64,000 nucleotides of DNA from Macrococcus bovicus (GCF_004359575.1 NZ_SCWF01000009.1:1-64000); one strand, 5' to 3'; numbered from the stretch's first letter, positions 8,327-18,435 are shown. The notes: generated from the sequence alone by a model not told the origin. A program made the numbers and translations.

Positions 8327-8480
8327 ATCAATTTTCCTCCAAAGTATAAATAATTGTCATTGCAACACATCAGAATTTGAAAGATGCTATACACTTTATA
8401 AGAATATTCAATTAAATTATCTCACATAACGGGAGTTTTGTTATTATCTAGTTAATAAAACTTTTAAGGAGAGTTGCATT

Positions 8481-9311
8481 GTGGGACAGATATTGCTTAA
8501 TGACTTACTCGGTTTTTCAGAGGAAGAGATGAAGAATGTTAAAATAAAATTCAATCAATCGAATGGCATTGAAAATCCTATTGATCTTTTTAAAGAAAAT
8601 CCCGATTTATTAAATAATCAATGGCTTTTTTGGCGTACAAAAACTCGGTATTTCAGTGTGGGACAGATTGCTGTATGTCTGGTCCGTTTATCATATGATA
8701 CTTGGCTATTATCAACTGTGAAAAGGGTGGTTAAAGAACTCGGTGTGCTAAATGGTGTCAATTATGTAGGTGAGGAATTAGAACAATATTCTCAATATTA
8801 TGGTCGTGTCATTATTAAGTTCAGAAAATCCTTTCAATCTCAAGGTCGTTTTTATGAAGGGTTACATAACGAATTAGTGGTTCAGCAGATACTTCCTACT
8901 ACATTTGATGGCGATGATTTTCCAGGATACGATAAAGTCAAATTATCTTATCAGCAGTTAGCCTCCATCATTCAGCGTGGCAAGAGAGACTGGATTGCTG
9001 CGCTTGAAAACCAGAAGGCCGTCTATCTGATCACTGATACATATAACGGTAAGCTGTATGTTGGATCTGCAACAAGTAACAGTCAGATGTTACTTACGAG
9101 GTGGTCTAACTACGTTCATAATGGTCACGGAGGAAATAAAGAGCTAATTAAGTTAGTGAATGAAAAAGGATTTGATTATGTGAAGCAGTATTTTCAATAT
9201 ACGATACTTGAAAATTATAATGGAAAAATTGATGACAAACTGGTACTGCAAAGAGAATCATACTGGAAAGAAGCATTGGGAAGCAGACAATTTGGATATA
9301 ATTCCAATTAA
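8481..9311 (+). CDS. GIY-YIG nuclease family protein
   Basis: 276 residues. The C-terminal GIY-YIG domain is complete: VYLI at 181-184, YVG at 193-195, the conserved Arg R207 (TRW), the metal-binding Glu E259 (RESYWKEALGSR) and a terminal FGYN with the conserved Asn. The N-terminal ~170 residues include FPGYDKVKLSYQQLASII, the linker domain always seen in this subfamily. The GTG at 8481 is preceded by AAGGAG at nine bases. It is the last cargo gene before rlmH and ends in a two-way terminator. GIY-YIG proteins cut DNA (restriction, homing, repair); the substrate of this subfamily is not known to me. Confidence 0.85.
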   Translation: MGQILLNDLLGFSEEEMKNVKIKFNQSNGIENPIDLFKENPDLLNNQWLFWRTKTRYFSVGQIAVCLVRLSYDTWLLSTVKRVVKELGVLNGVNYVGEELEQYSQYYGRVIIKFRKSFQSQGRFYEGLHNELVVQQILPTTFDGDDFPGYDKVKLSYQQLASIIQRGKRDWIAALENQKAVYLITDTYNGKLYVGSATSNSQMLLTRWSNYVHNGHGGNKELIKLVNEKGFDYVKQYFQYTILENYNGKIDDKLVLQRESYWKEALGSRQFGYNSN

Positions 9312-9317
9312 TTACAT

Positions 9318-9352
9318 AAAAGAAGCTGACCATGTTAAGGTTAGCTTCTTTT
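9318..9352. terminator. Terminator after the GIY-YIG gene
   Basis: Fourteen-base arms (9318-9331 and 9339-9352) pair with one G-U; T-runs on both strands suggest it works in both directions, also stopping readthrough from rlmH. Confidence 0.75.
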
Positions 9353-9363
9353 ATATGTTTTAT

Positions 9364-9389
9364 AAACCGCATTATTTGTGATACGCTTG
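9364..9389. repeat. att-like direct repeat, right copy, within the end of rlmH
   Basis: Covers the last five codons and stop of rlmH (read on the minus strand as QAYHK-stop) plus eight bases beyond. GCGTATC-N8-TGCGGT on the minus strand (9366-9386) is the near-end inverted repeat of an SCC-like element. Confidence 0.8.
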
Positions 9390-9851
9390 CCCCTTCATAA
9401 TCCTAAATGCTCTATAAACTTGTTCCAGCAGTATCACTTTCATCATCTGGTGGGGGAAGGTCATTTTACTAAAGGATAGGGCGAAGTTTGATCGTGCTAG
9501 CACGCTTTGATGCAGGCCGTTTGAGCCGCCGATGATAAAGGTGAGGCGGCTTTTGCCTATATTCATGTTGTGTTCAATATGCCGTGCAAGTTCGACTGAG
9601 TCCAGCTGCTTACCTTGAATCTCCAGTGTATAGACATAGCTGTCATCCTTAACCTTCGCCAGGATACGCTCCGCTTCTTTCTTCTTCGCTATCTCGATAT
9701 CCTTCTCACTCATGTTATCCATATCTTTCTCATCCGCCACTTCTATCAGCTCTAACTTCGTATAGGCGCCGAGCCGCTTCACATATTCATCCACCGCCTG
9801 TTTCCAGTACTTCTCTTTCAACTTACCCACAGTGATAATTGTAATCTTCAT
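9372..9851 (-). CDS. rlmH: 23S rRNA pseudouridine-1915 N3-methyltransferase RlmH (SCC integration gene)
   Basis: 159 residues, full length for the SPOUT-class enzyme that methylates pseudouridine 1915 in helix 69 of 23S rRNA with S-adenosylmethionine. The knot is marked by [10 protein letters not shown] and the conserved GQAYHK terminus. A GAAGGATG ribosome binding site precedes the ATG at 9851. In Staphylococcaceae the last codons form the attB for SCC elements (gene formerly orfX). Insertion here preserved the stop codon and the protein end, so the enzyme should be functional. Confidence 0.97.
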   Translation of the reverse strand: MKITIITVGKLKEKYWKQAVDEYVKRLGAYTKLELIEVADEKDMDNMSEKDIEIAKKKEAERILAKVKDDSYVYTLEIQGKQLDSVELARHIEHNMNIGKSRLTFIIGGSNGLHQSVLARSNFALSFSKMTFPHQMMKVILLEQVYRAFRIMKGQAYHK

Positions 9852-9884
9852 ATTTATTCATCCTTCTTGTATGACTTATCCTAG

Positions 9885-10069
9885 TTATCCACATGTTATT
9901 AACTTATTAACATTTCACAAGCCTTATTTTATCGTATTTTTCCCTTTTTATCTTCTTTTCTTCCATTTTCTTCTGCATAAACATAAGAAAAGATGCCTTG
10001 TTACCAAGACATCTTATTCACATGTGGATAACTTACGCTCTATCCACAAACTATTCATGGTTATCCACA
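9885..10069. promoter_or_regulatory. Group of four DnaA boxes between rlmH and walJ
   Basis: Perfect TTATCCACA at 9885-9893 and 10061-10069, perfect TGTGGATAA (reverse) at 10023-10031, and CTATCCACA (one mismatch) at 10040-10048. Three are packed into 47 bp. They lie about 27 kb from oriC on the lagging side of walJ. Could titrate DnaA or let it regulate rlmH, whose promoter must be here. Confidence 0.65.
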
Positions 10070-10101
10070 TTCCTCTGTGAAATTACTGTAAATGGTGTCA
10101 G

Positions 10102-10893
10102 CTATACTTCATAAATCTTTGTTGCGGTGTCTTTATCCGTATCATGAAGCATGACATCATTTTTCGTGTCGATATCATGTTCATTCAGAATCTGTTCAAC
10201 ACTCATTCGTGCCAGGTCTTTCAGGTTATTATCTCTTGATAGGTGAGACAGATAGATTCTTTTGGTCGACCCCGTGATTACTTCACGCATGGCATAGGCC
10301 GCATCTTCATTGGAGACATGGCCCATATCGCTCAGGATACGTTGCTTCGTCTTCCAGGGATAGCGCCCCATTCTCAGCATATCGACATCATGATTGCTCT
10401 CGAAGATAAAACAGTCACTGCCATGTATCATCCCTTTCATCCGGTCAGAGACGTAGCCTGTATCTGTGATCATCGTCAGCTTCTTGTAATCATTATGGAA
10501 GATGTAGAACTGCGGGTCGATTGCGTCATGCGACACATTGAAGGACTCGATATCAAAGCCTGCGATACTTTTGGTTTCGTATGGATTGAAGATCATCTTC
10601 TGATCCTGCGGGATGTTTTTATCTGCCCGTTCTATCGCTTTCCATGTATTTTCGTTGGCATAGACCGGCAGTTTATACTTTCTTGCGAGGACCCCGAGTC
10701 CTTTAATATGATCGATATGTTCATGGGTGACGAGTATGCCATCCAGGTCTTCTATCTTACGGTCAATCTGGCTGAAGAGGTCGACCATCTTCTTGCCTGA
10801 TAGGCCGACATCCACCAATAATGAGCCTTTGTCGCTTTCGACGTAGGTCGCATTACCTGTTGAGCCACTTGCCAGTACTGACATTTTAATCAT
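10102..10893 (-). CDS. walJ: WalJ (YycJ) metallo-beta-lactamase-fold hydrolase
   Basis: 263 residues. The metal-binding HEHIDH motif is at 57-62 after ILVT, with the further ligands in DTGYVSD and ESNHD and a late SHLSRDN motif, typical of YycJ, a 5'-to-3' exonuclease-like member of the metallo-beta-lactamase fold. It is the last gene of the walRKHIJ operon, 17 bp after walI. Roles in DNA repair and in linking cell division to wall metabolism are reported for homologues. A second ATG three codons in is an alternative start. Confidence 0.93.
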   Translation of the reverse strand: MIKMSVLASGSTGNATYVESDKGSLLVDVGLSGKKMVDLFSQIDRKIEDLDGILVTHEHIDHIKGLGVLARKYKLPVYANENTWKAIERADKNIPQDQKMIFNPYETKSIAGFDIESFNVSHDAIDPQFYIFHNDYKKLTMITDTGYVSDRMKGMIHGSDCFIFESNHDVDMLRMGRYPWKTKQRILSDMGHVSNEDAAYAMREVITGSTKRIYLSHLSRDNNLKDLARMSVEQILNEHDIDTKNDVMLHDTDKDTATKIYEV

Positions 10894-10910
10894 TTATATC
10901 ACTCTCTTTA

Positions 10911-11705
10911 TTACTTCAGTATAGGTTTCTGTGGATTCAGAGCATCCACATAGAATGTTTCACGCTTGCCGTCGTCATGTAATACCGCCACTTGCCATGT
11001 AGGTTTGAGGACTTGCCCTTCTATATTCGGGACAACAGAATAATAGCCCAGTCTGACCGCTGTGATCTCATCGCCTGATTTCAGCTTATTCTGATAGTAG
11101 AGAATTTCAAGGGCCCGTCTCGGTTCTACGACTGGCTTCTTCTTGTTATTGTTACCGATGCCTTCCTGCAGGTTCTCGATATAGGACTGCTCGTAGCTGT
11201 ATGCTTCGTTCTTATCATTATAATTCACAACGATTTTGGCTGTATCATTGCTCAGTATCGGATACTTGTTGAATGTCTGCTCATAGAGTATCCGTCTGTT
11301 CGTCCGGTCAATACCGCTCAGAATATATTCGATTCCTCTGTAGGGAACGGTCGCCATGAAGATATTCAGTTCTTCCATAATGACATCCGGCTCTATAGCA
11401 CTGAGGGGCAGATTCGTCGCGATGCGGTCTTTGACGACTTTTTCTTTAACGACCGTGTTACTGTGCGTTGTATTCGTGGCATCGAACTTTTTGCTGCGTC
11501 CAGACAAGTAATTCAGTTTGACGCCTTCTGACGGCGGCAGTTCTTTCGGTAACTTGATGTTCTCCTTCTCGAAAGACAGCACTTTTTCATTCGCGATATC
11601 TATCTGATTAGAACGTTCAACTTTCTGATAGTACAGGGCACCGAGACAGATATTGATGATCAGAAAAACAAAGATAAAGAGTGAGCTTGCTTGTTTCCAG
11701 TCCAC
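10911..11705 (-). CDS. walI: WalI (YycI) regulator of the WalK kinase
   Basis: 264 residues, with one N-terminal transmembrane helix (about 8-26, SSLFIFVFLIINICLGALYY) and an extracellular domain, the YycH/YycI fold. With WalH it binds the membrane part of WalK; in Staphylococcus they activate, in Bacillus they inhibit. The GTG start at 11705 overlaps the walH stop by one base (TAGTG), so the two are translationally coupled. Confidence 0.93.
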   Translation of the reverse strand: MDWKQASSLFIFVFLIINICLGALYYQKVERSNQIDIANEKVLSFEKENIKLPKELPPSEGVKLNYLSGRSKKFDATNTTHSNTVVKEKVVKDRIATNLPLSAIEPDVIMEELNIFMATVPYRGIEYILSGIDRTNRRILYEQTFNKYPILSNDTAKIVVNYNDKNEAYSYEQSYIENLQEGIGNNNKKKPVVEPRRALEILYYQNKLKSGDEITAVRLGYYSVVPNIEGQVLKPTWQVAVLHDDGKRETFYVDALNPQKPILK

Positions 11706-13009
11706 TACTTCAGCCTCCCATCCTCATACTTCAGCCATCTGTTGTTATATTCAATATACCAGTGCGGTTCAAACAGCAGATTGGCCTGAATTTCACTATC
11801 TGCTGATTTTTTCATTTCATAGCCGATCAGCATATTCGTGATTTTATCGAAACGGTATTCTTTAGAAGAGGCAAGTCTGTAACGGACTCTTTCTGCGCTC
11901 GGTAGTTTCTCTACTGCCTGTGTCGAAGGAACTGCCACACTGGTTGATAAAAGGCCCCGTCGATATTCATACTGATCATTCTTCCCCCAGATGACTGAGA
12001 TATTGGACAGGCCTGTTTTATTGAAGACAGGTCTGCCCCCTAAGAACATCTGATAGTCAATCGTTCTATTATCATCATCGATATCGAACAGGCGGTAATC
12101 ATCCGTGAAGCCACCATGACTGCTGATAAACTTGAATGATTTGACCAGTATCTCACGCGGCGCGGCCTTGACGGAATCCGCTTCTGATAAGTTGTTATAT
12201 TTGTAGATATCGCTATCATTGACAGATACGATACCTGTATTGCTGAAATAGGTGGTGCTCTCTTTACGGTCACGCTCTATGATGTTGTCCTGATCGTCCA
12301 GTACCGCATCATTGATATCTTTCACACTGATGCGGTCTGCAATATAACGGTATGCTCTGATATTGTCTGCTTCTTGCGGAATATAGAGCTGCATCTTATC
12401 ACTCGACGTGAACTCATTGGTAACGAGACTCGTATAGTCCACCATAGACTTGCGTTCTGTCTGCATCAACTTATTGAATGCCTGACTTTTGGCATCCGTC
12501 TCTATTTTCAGTACCTTTGTTCTGCCGATCAGATAAATATTGACGTTCTTACGGCTTTCACTATCAATCATCAGACGTTTGAACGTATACCTGTCTCCTG
12601 ATTTATAGTTCATATCCAGTATGTTGGTCACGTACATGGTCTGCGGAATATCAACGGTAAAATCAAATAAAGTAAAACGGTTGCCGATGTGCTTCGCCTG
12701 AAATTTACCGTTATTATCAATCAGATAAGCCGATTGAATCTGACTTTCGCTTAAGAAGTTAGTCAGCTCCATAATCAGACGGCTTTCGGTTGTACCTTTG
12801 ATATTGCCTTCATTGTAAGAAACAGCCTGGTAGGGCATATAGATATTCTTGATGTTATCGATAAATCGGGGGCCAATTGTCTTCTTTTCAACCACTGCTG
12901 TATCTACATTGGTCAGCTGAGGCTTGAAGTTCCATATCAGATAAGTCAGCACCATGCTTGAGCAGACGAGAATAATCAGTATGAGACTTTTAATCAGATT
13001 CTTATACAT
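11705..13009 (-). CDS. walH: WalH (YycH) regulator of the WalK kinase
   Basis: About 434 residues from the ATG at 13009 (MYKNLIKS). One N-terminal membrane helix (about residues 6-26, [20 protein letters not shown]) precedes an extracellular domain with a YycH-like pattern ([15 protein letters not shown], then MFLGGRPVF). The frame continues upstream to 13024, inside walK, so a start overlapping walK by about 20 bp is possible. It sits in the operon between walK and walI, whose product is its partner. Confidence 0.92.
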   Translation of the reverse strand: MYKNLIKSLILIILVCSSMVLTYLIWNFKPQLTNVDTAVVEKKTIGPRFIDNIKNIYMPYQAVSYNEGNIKGTTESRLIMELTNFLSESQIQSAYLIDNNGKFQAKHIGNRFTLFDFTVDIPQTMYVTNILDMNYKSGDRYTFKRLMIDSESRKNVNIYLIGRTKVLKIETDAKSQAFNKLMQTERKSMVDYTSLVTNEFTSSDKMQLYIPQEADNIRAYRYIADRISVKDINDAVLDDQDNIIERDRKESTTYFSNTGIVSVNDSDIYKYNNLSEADSVKAAPREILVKSFKFISSHGGFTDDYRLFDIDDDNRTIDYQMFLGGRPVFNKTGLSNISVIWGKNDQYEYRRGLLSTSVAVPSTQAVEKLPSAERVRYRLASSKEYRFDKITNMLIGYEMKKSADSEIQANLLFEPHWYIEYNNRWLKYEDGRLK

Positions 13010-14864
13010 CCCAATCACCATCATCTAAGACTTCACAAGGCAATGTAATATAGACAGAGGTCCCTTGATTTTCCTGACTGTTTGCCCAGATGCGGCCGTT
13101 ATGTGCTTCGACGATTTCCTTACTGATCGCAAGACCGAGACCTGTTCCGCCCATTGTCCGCGTTCTCGCTTTATCAACCCGGAAGAAGCGGTCAAAAATC
13201 TTGTCGACCTTGTTTCTAGGAATACCGATCCCGTTATCTTTAATCTGAATGGTCATACGGTTGAATAACATATTTTGTTTCACATGAAATTCAATGCGTT
13301 TTTTTCCTTTTGAATATTTAAGGGCATTGGAGATGACGTTATCAAATACTTGTGTCATCTTATCAGGATCGATTTCCACAAAGATACCCGCTTTCGGAAT
13401 ATCGCGGATAAATGTCGCTGATTTTCCTTCGCTCATCTCAAAGCGGTTGATGATTTTATGGATGAACATATTAAAATCAATCAGTTCACGATTAATCGTT
13501 TCATTTGAGTTATCCATCTTGGACAGTTGCAGCAAGTCATTGACCAGTCGAATCATGCGGTCTGTTTCTTCCCGTGTCACGCTGAGGAACTGGGGCGCTA
13601 GTTCAGGGTTCTGCCAGGCCCCTTCTTCCAGCGCTTCTATATAGCTGCGCATAGAGGTCAGGGGTGTGCGCAGTTCATGCGATACATTCGCCACGAACTC
13701 CCGGCGTTCATTTTCAACGTGATGCTGTTCAGTGACATCATGGAGCACAGCGATGTGACCTGTGATAAAGCCCGTCTCCTGGATAATCGTTGAGAAGCTG
13801 GCGCGGACGATCAGCGGGTACTCACCTGCAATGTCGATGATGACACCGCCGCTGTTCTCCTGCAGTTCTTCCAAAGAATAGTGCTCTTCCATCTTCAGCA
13901 CATCCAGTACGTGACGGCCTTCTATATCATCCTGATTGACAGACAGCATGCGCAGAGCCATATCATTGACGATACGCACGCGTCCTCGTCTGTCGGTTGC
14001 GATGACACCGTCTGACATATGAGTGATAACGGAATCCAGTCGTCTCTTCTCACTTTCTGTATTGGCCTGAGCCTCCTGGACTCTTTTAGCCAGGTTATTG
14101 AAGGTCAGAGCCAGTTCCCCGATCTCATCATTGCCATACACTTTAACACGGTTCGTGTAATTCCCTTTTGACATCTCGAGCGCCTGATTACGCATGTCGG
14201 AAATCGGTTTAGTGATGGTTCTGGCAATAAAGAAGCCGAGAAGGACAGTGATCAGAAGGGACAGCCCGGTGCCGATAATGAAGATCTGGTTGATCTTGTC
14301 GAGCTGCTGATAGACCGTCTCGATACTTGATTCCACGTGAATCACACCTACAACTTCATTATTCACTTTAATGGTTTCATTTTTGACCCAGACACGCTTC
14401 TTATTTGTTCCTTCTTCCTTCAGCTGAATCTGGTCATTGCTCTGCCCGAGTGACAGCGCTTTTTGTATTTGAGTGTCCTTATTCTTCTGATCGATAGAAA
14501 CGTTATCTGACACTTTACTTGTCGCAATGATCAGCTCATTCGTATTGATAAAACGGATTTCATCTATATCTGAGCGGGCCTCCCCGATACCTGACCGTGA
14601 AGTATAATCATCGATAATAGACTGAATCTTCCGTTCCGTGTTATCGTCATTATTTTCCTTGTATGTTTCGTTAATATCATAAGCAACCTGCTTCACTTGT
14701 CGATCAACATTGTCCTTAAAGTTCTCAGTCAGCTCTTTTTCGAGATTATTCGTGAAATAGAGACCGATGATCTGCATGCCGATAATAATCAGCAGGACAT
14801 AGACAACAACCAGCTTGATATGCAGGGATTGCAGCTTCTTAATGAATGCCTGAATATACTTCAT
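13002..14864 (-). CDS. walK: Essential cell-wall sensor histidine kinase WalK
   Basis: 620 residues. Two membrane helices (about 14-34 and 192-213) flank an extracellular sensor domain; then come HAMP (about 214-268), a PAS domain (about 280-370), the HisKA helix with phospho-acceptor H396 in VSHELRTPL, and a HATPase with DNGIGIP and GGTGLGL boxes. WalK phosphorylates WalR to set expression of peptidoglycan hydrolases. The frame overlaps walR by one base and walH by a few bases, so walRKH are tightly coupled. Confidence 0.97.
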   Translation of the reverse strand: MKYIQAFIKKLQSLHIKLVVVYVLLIIIGMQIIGLYFTNNLEKELTENFKDNVDRQVKQVAYDINETYKENNDDNTERKIQSIIDDYTSRSGIGEARSDIDEIRFINTNELIIATSKVSDNVSIDQKNKDTQIQKALSLGQSNDQIQLKEEGTNKKRVWVKNETIKVNNEVVGVIHVESSIETVYQQLDKINQIFIIGTGLSLLITVLLGFFIARTITKPISDMRNQALEMSKGNYTNRVKVYGNDEIGELALTFNNLAKRVQEAQANTESEKRRLDSVITHMSDGVIATDRRGRVRIVNDMALRMLSVNQDDIEGRHVLDVLKMEEHYSLEELQENSGGVIIDIAGEYPLIVRASFSTIIQETGFITGHIAVLHDVTEQHHVENERREFVANVSHELRTPLTSMRSYIEALEEGAWQNPELAPQFLSVTREETDRMIRLVNDLLQLSKMDNSNETINRELIDFNMFIHKIINRFEMSEGKSATFIRDIPKAGIFVEIDPDKMTQVFDNVISNALKYSKGKKRIEFHVKQNMLFNRMTIQIKDNGIGIPRNKVDKIFDRFFRVDKARTRTMGGTGLGLAISKEIVEAHNGRIWANSQENQGTSVYITLPCEVLDDGDWDV

Positions 14865-15568
14865 TATTTATCCTGTACTTGTAAGAAATAACCGACACCA
14901 CGTCTAGTCACGATATATTCAGGATGTGAAGCATCATCTTCAATCTTCTCTCTCAGTCTTCGGATGGTCACATCAACCGTTCTTACATCTCCAAAATAAT
15001 CATAGCCCCATACAGTCTGCAGGAGGTGTTCACGTGTCATGACCTGACCGATATGACGCGCCAAGTAATGGAAGAGTTCAAATTCACGATGAGTCAGTTC
15101 AATACTGACCCCGCGCTTTTTAATAGAATAAGCATCAGGATAGACCGTGATGTCCTTAATGACAATCTCATTGGTTTCTTCTTTTTCTTCGGACTGTGCC
15201 TGTGTGTAGTGACGTCGTAAGTTCGCTTTTACACGCGCAATCAGTTCGCGGGTACTGAATGGTTTAGTGACATAGTCATCTGCGCCGAGTTCCAGTCCCA
15301 GCACTTTATCGATCTCTGAGTCTTTCGCTGTCAGCATGATAATCGGCATGTCGTATTTTTTCCGGACTTCACGGCAGACTTCCATGCCATCACGTCCCGG
15401 CAGCATAATATCCAGAAGTACGATATCCGGCTGTACTTCATAGATCAGTTCGACAGCATCATTACCATCATAAGCAACGTGGACATCATAACCCTCTTTT
15501 TTCAAATTAAATTCAAGTATATCCGCGATTGGTTTTTCATCATCTACAACGACTATTTTACGAGCCAT
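14864..15568 (-). CDS. walR: Essential cell-wall response regulator WalR
   Basis: 234 residues, OmpR family. Receiver domain with acidic pocket VVDDEK, phospho-acceptor D53 in VLLDIMLPG, and KPF; a short charged linker; then a winged-helix DNA-binding domain ending in [14 protein letters not shown]. Controls autolysin genes and is essential in Staphylococcaceae and Bacillus. First gene of the operon; the start has GAAGAGGTTACCT upstream. Confidence 0.97.
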   Translation of the reverse strand: MARKIVVVDDEKPIADILEFNLKKEGYDVHVAYDGNDAVELIYEVQPDIVLLDIMLPGRDGMEVCREVRKKYDMPIIMLTAKDSEIDKVLGLELGADDYVTKPFSTRELIARVKANLRRHYTQAQSEEKEETNEIVIKDITVYPDAYSIKKRGVSIELTHREFELFHYLARHIGQVMTREHLLQTVWGYDYFGDVRTVDVTIRRLREKIEDDASHPEYIVTRRGVGYFLQVQDK

Positions 15569-15650
15569 AGGTAACCTCTTCTCTTTAGAGTTTCATTTAC
15601 TATCTTATAATTTACCATTTTTATGTGTTTTTTTCTATCTACTGAATCAC

Positions 15651-15683
15651 AACAAAAAAAGACATGCATCAGATGCATGTCTT
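15651..15683 (-). terminator. Terminator after the tRNA-Glu/tRNA-Asp pair
   Basis: Ten-base arms AAGACATGCA and TGCATGTCTT with a five-base loop, followed on the minus strand by seven T. Placed just downstream of tRNA-Asp and upstream of the walR promoter. Confidence 0.8.
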
Positions 15684-15687
15684 AGAG

Positions 15688-15760
15688 CGGTCCCGACGGG
15701 AATCGAACCCGCGATCTCCTGCGTGACAGGCAGGCATGTTAACCGCTACACCACGGGACC
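15688..15760 (-). tRNA. tRNA-Asp (anticodon GTC)
   Basis: Cloverleaf on the minus strand: acceptor GGTCCCG with CGGGACC, anticodon arm CCTGC-CTGTCAC-GCAGG with GTC, T arm GCGGG-TTCGATT-CCCGT. The 3' CCA is not encoded. Second of two tRNAs transcribed together. Confidence 0.95.
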
Positions 15761-15774
15761 TAAAACTATTTAAA

Positions 15775-15849
15775 TGGTGACCCCTACGGGATTCGAACCC
15801 GTGTTACCGCCGTGAAAGGGCGGTGTCTTAACCGCTTGACCAAGGGGCC
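15775..15849 (-). tRNA. tRNA-Glu (anticodon TTC)
   Basis: Acceptor GGCCCCT with AGGGGTC, anticodon arm CCGCC-CTTTCAC-GGCGG with TTC, T arm ACGGG-TTCGAAT-CCCGT. The CCA end is encoded (15775-15777). It precedes tRNA-Asp by 14 bp. Confidence 0.95.
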
Positions 15850-16022
15850 GTATTTTTTTCAGCACAAGATTGATTATAGCATGGTTATTTATAATCTGAC
15901 AACTATAATTCGAAAAAAACTTTATATTCTAAAACATTTTGCTACTTGTGAGCATTCTGAAATTTCTAATAATTTTTTTATAGTATAGTATAGGTAGAAA
16001 CTCAGTAGAAAAGAGGGATGCT

Positions 16023-16904
16023 ATGTCACAATTAGCAGCTGAAAAAGTCCATAGAACGCTGCCGCTGAAAGAGAAGATCAAACGTTTCCTGATGGTCACT
16101 ATCGGTGCCCTTCTCATGGCAGTCGCACTTGAATTGTTTTTAGTACCCAACGCGATATTAGACGGGGGTATTGTCGGTATTTCCATTATTACGAGCCATT
16201 TAATCGGCCTTCCTTTAGGAATCTTTATCTTTGTCCTGAATTTGCCGTTCTTCTTTCTCGGCTACAAACAAATCGGTAAATCCTTTGCATTATCCACCCT
16301 CTACGGCATTGTTGTTCTGTCAATCGCTACCGCTTTGCTGCATCCTGTTCCTCCTTTTATTCAAGAGAAGTTCCTCGTCACTATTTTTGGCGGCGCTATT
16401 TTAGGTGTGGGTGTCGGTCTCGTCATCCGTTACGGTGGTTCACTAGACGGTTCAGAGATTTTAGCCATTCTGATCAGCGGAAAAACACCTTTTTCAGTGG
16501 GTGAGATCGTCATGGTCATCAATTTCTTCATATTTATCGTCGCAGGCTTTGTCTTCACGTGGGAATCCGCCATGTATTCCGTCATTGCTTATTTCATTGC
16601 CTTTAAAGCGATCGATATTGTTCAGCTCGGACTCGATGAATCGAAATCCGTCTGGATCATCAGTGAGCAGTACGAAGAAATCGGTGAAGCCATTAATGCC
16701 CGTCTTGGCCGTGGGGTAACGTATCTCAGCGGGGAGGGTGCTTTTACGGGTGACGTCAAGAAAGTGATCTTTGTGGTCATCACACGACTAGAAGAATATA
16801 AACTGAAGGATATCATCAATCATTATGATGAATCTGCCTTTGTTGCCATTGGCAACGTCTCAGAAGTTAAAGGCGGTCGTTTCAAAAAGCGCGATATCCA
16901 TTAA
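16023..16904 (+). CDS. YitT family membrane protein (DUF161/DUF2179)
   Basis: 293 residues. Five or six membrane helices in the N-terminal ~200 residues, with the family motifs DGGIVGIS and GGSLDGSEILA, then a cytosolic DUF2179 domain (about 210-285) with GRGVTYLSGEGAF, a fold like small ligand sensors. Function is not established; related proteins affect membrane stress and lipid or ion balance. It is the only plus-strand gene between walR and nnrD, with a GAGGG site before the ATG and its own terminator shared with purA. Confidence 0.88.
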   Translation: MSQLAAEKVHRTLPLKEKIKRFLMVTIGALLMAVALELFLVPNAILDGGIVGISIITSHLIGLPLGIFIFVLNLPFFFLGYKQIGKSFALSTLYGIVVLSIATALLHPVPPFIQEKFLVTIFGGAILGVGVGLVIRYGGSLDGSEILAILISGKTPFSVGEIVMVINFFIFIVAGFVFTWESAMYSVIAYFIAFKAIDIVQLGLDESKSVWIISEQYEEIGEAINARLGRGVTYLSGEGAFTGDVKKVIFVVITRLEEYKLKDIINHYDESAFVAIGNVSEVKGGRFKKRDIH

Positions 16905-16930
16905 AAAAAGAGCCCGCGGGCTCTTTTTTA
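16903..16930. terminator. Two-way terminator between the yitT-type gene and purA
   Basis: AAAAAAAGAGCCC-GC-GGGCTCTTTTTT: perfect arms with A and T runs on both sides; the two convergent genes share it and it includes the purA stop codon. Confidence 0.9.
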
Positions 16931-18217
16931 GTTCTGCCATAAATCTTCAAGTAAATTGGTCTGTGTACGGTCAGGCCCGACTGAGAAAATTGAAATTTTT
17001 ACATCGCATAATTCTGAAATACGTTCTAAATAACGACGTGCGTTATCAGGCAACTCTTCCATCGTTTTGCAGCCCGTCACATCTTCTGTCCAGCCTGGCA
17101 GTTCTTCGAAGATAGGTTTGCATCGTTTTAAGTTGTTCAGGTTTGCTGGGTACTCGGTGATTTCTTCCCCGTCCAGTTCGTATGCTGTACAGATTTTAAC
17201 GGTCTCAAGACCTGTCAGCACATCGATGGAGTTGATAGACAGATCAGTGATACCACTTACTCGACGAGAGTGACGTAAGACCACTGAGTCAAACCAGCCG
17301 ACACGGCGCGGACGCCCTGTTGTCGTTCCATATTCTCTGCCGACTTCACGAATGTGATGACCATCAGCGTCGAATAATTCAGTCGGGAATGGACCGTCCC
17401 CTACACGAGAAGTATAGGCTTTACATACACCGATGACACGGTCTACAAACGTCGGACCGACACCTGTACCGACTGTGACGTTGCCGGCAATCGGATTACT
17501 TGATGTCACAAACGGATAAGTCCCATGATCGATATCAAGCATGACACCTTGCGCGCCTTCGAATAATACTTTTTCATCTGCATGGAACGCATCATCCAGC
17601 ACTTTCGCCGTATCCGTTACGTAGCCGGCAAGACGCTGTCCTGCTGCAAAATACTCATCAAAGATATCCTCAAATTTAAAGCCTTCTGCACCGAACATTT
17701 TTTCAAACAGCTCGTTTTTCATCGCCAAGTTCTGTGTCAGTAAAGTACGGAACGTTTCCTCGTCCAGCAGATCCGCCATACGGATACCGATGCGCTGCAC
17801 TTTATCTACATAGGCAGGTCCGATCCCTTTCTTAGTCGTACCGATTTTATTGTCACCGCGTTTTTCTTCTTCCAGTTCATCCTGTTTTAAGTGATAAGGC
17901 AGAATCACTTGTGCACGGTTTGAAATACGCAGATTGTCTGTTGAGATACCGCGTTCATTCAATGCATCCAGTTCTTTCAGTAACGCAACTGGATCAACCA
18001 CCACACCGTTACCGATGACTGCTAATTTATCTGAATAAAAAATGCCGGATGGCACTAAGTGTAATTTGTAAGTCTCGCCGCCGAATTTAATAGTATGTCC
18101 TGCGTTGTTACCGCCTGAAAAACGTGCAATAACTGTTGCCTGTTCTGCTAAGAAGTCTGTGATTTTCCCTTTACCTTCGTCTCCCCATTGTGTACCAACA
18201 ACTACGATAGATGACAT
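16928..18217 (-). CDS. purA: Adenylosuccinate synthetase
   Basis: Catalyses GTP-dependent joining of IMP and aspartate, the first step from IMP to AMP. 429 residues from the ATG at 18217, chosen because GGAGGTG lies eight bases upstream and the protein then begins [18 protein letters not shown] as in the family; a longer frame to 18277 lacks support. GDEGKGK (12-18) is the phosphate loop, with [15 protein letters not shown] and GTTTGRPRR following. Stands alone between two terminators. Confidence 0.97.
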   Translation of the reverse strand: MSSIVVVGTQWGDEGKGKITDFLAEQATVIARFSGGNNAGHTIKFGGETYKLHLVPSGIFYSDKLAVIGNGVVVDPVALLKELDALNERGISTDNLRISNRAQVILPYHLKQDELEEEKRGDNKIGTTKKGIGPAYVDKVQRIGIRMADLLDEETFRTLLTQNLAMKNELFEKMFGAEGFKFEDIFDEYFAAGQRLAGYVTDTAKVLDDAFHADEKVLFEGAQGVMLDIDHGTYPFVTSSNPIAGNVTVGTGVGPTFVDRVIGVCKAYTSRVGDGPFPTELFDADGHHIREVGREYGTTTGRPRRVGWFDSVVLRHSRRVSGITDLSINSIDVLTGLETVKICTAYELDGEEITEYPANLNNLKRCKPIFEELPGWTEDVTGCKTMEELPDNARRYLERISELCDVKISIFSVGPDRTQTNLLEDLWQN

Positions 18218-18280
18218 TCTTGCACCTCCAAATTTAATAACCTTAGCCATTTTACCAATAAGCGTCTTAAAAATCAAACA

Positions 18281-18293
18281 AAACCCGAACGTT
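18281..18293 (-). promoter_or_regulatory. Possible PurR box upstream of purA
   Basis: AAACCCGAACGTT matches the Bacillus PurBox consensus AWWWCCGAACWWT at 11 of 13 positions, about 65 bp before the purA start. The usual second, inverted box is not evident, so this is a weak call. Confidence 0.35.
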
Positions 18294-18435
18294 TAAAATG
18301 TAAATTTTAAGTGCCAAGGTCTCACGCCGGAAAATATCAGAATCGTACTGAAACACTGTAATATCAAGGTCTAAACGTATTTTATCAACTCTTCATGATA
18401 CAGACATCCTCTTTATCAATCACTTAAAAATAGAC

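Larger units (their letters stand above)
5155..9389. mobile_element. 4.2-kb SCC-like element inserted at the 3' end of rlmH (no recombinase)
   Basis: Bounded by near-identical 26-bp att-like repeats (5155-5180 and 9364-9389, 24 of 26 identical); the right copy is the last codons of rlmH, the established SCC integration site. Just inside each end lies an inverted repeat: GCGTATC-N9-TGCGGT at 5182-5203 and its inverse GCGTATC-N8-TGCGGT at 9366-9386. Cargo: a Nudix fragment, a zinc-ribbon protein, a split gene and a GIY-YIG nuclease. No ccr gene is present, so movement would need a recombinase supplied elsewhere. Confidence 0.65.

Noticed and set aside
1-9371. ccr recombinase or mec genes in the accessory region
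   Set aside because: None of the frames shows a serine recombinase or a beta-lactam resistance gene.
13275-13290. parS-like TGTTTCACATGAAATT inside walK
   Set aside because: 13 of 16 and the CACGTG core is broken.
14330-14345. parS-like GATTCCACGTGAATCA inside walK
   Set aside because: 13 of 16 matches to TGTTCCACGTGAAACA. Functional sites usually have at most one or two mismatches.
18105-18296. Frames antisense to purA, gyrA, guaB and other core genes
   Set aside because: They are shadows of highly conserved genes on the other strand, with no ribosome binding sites.
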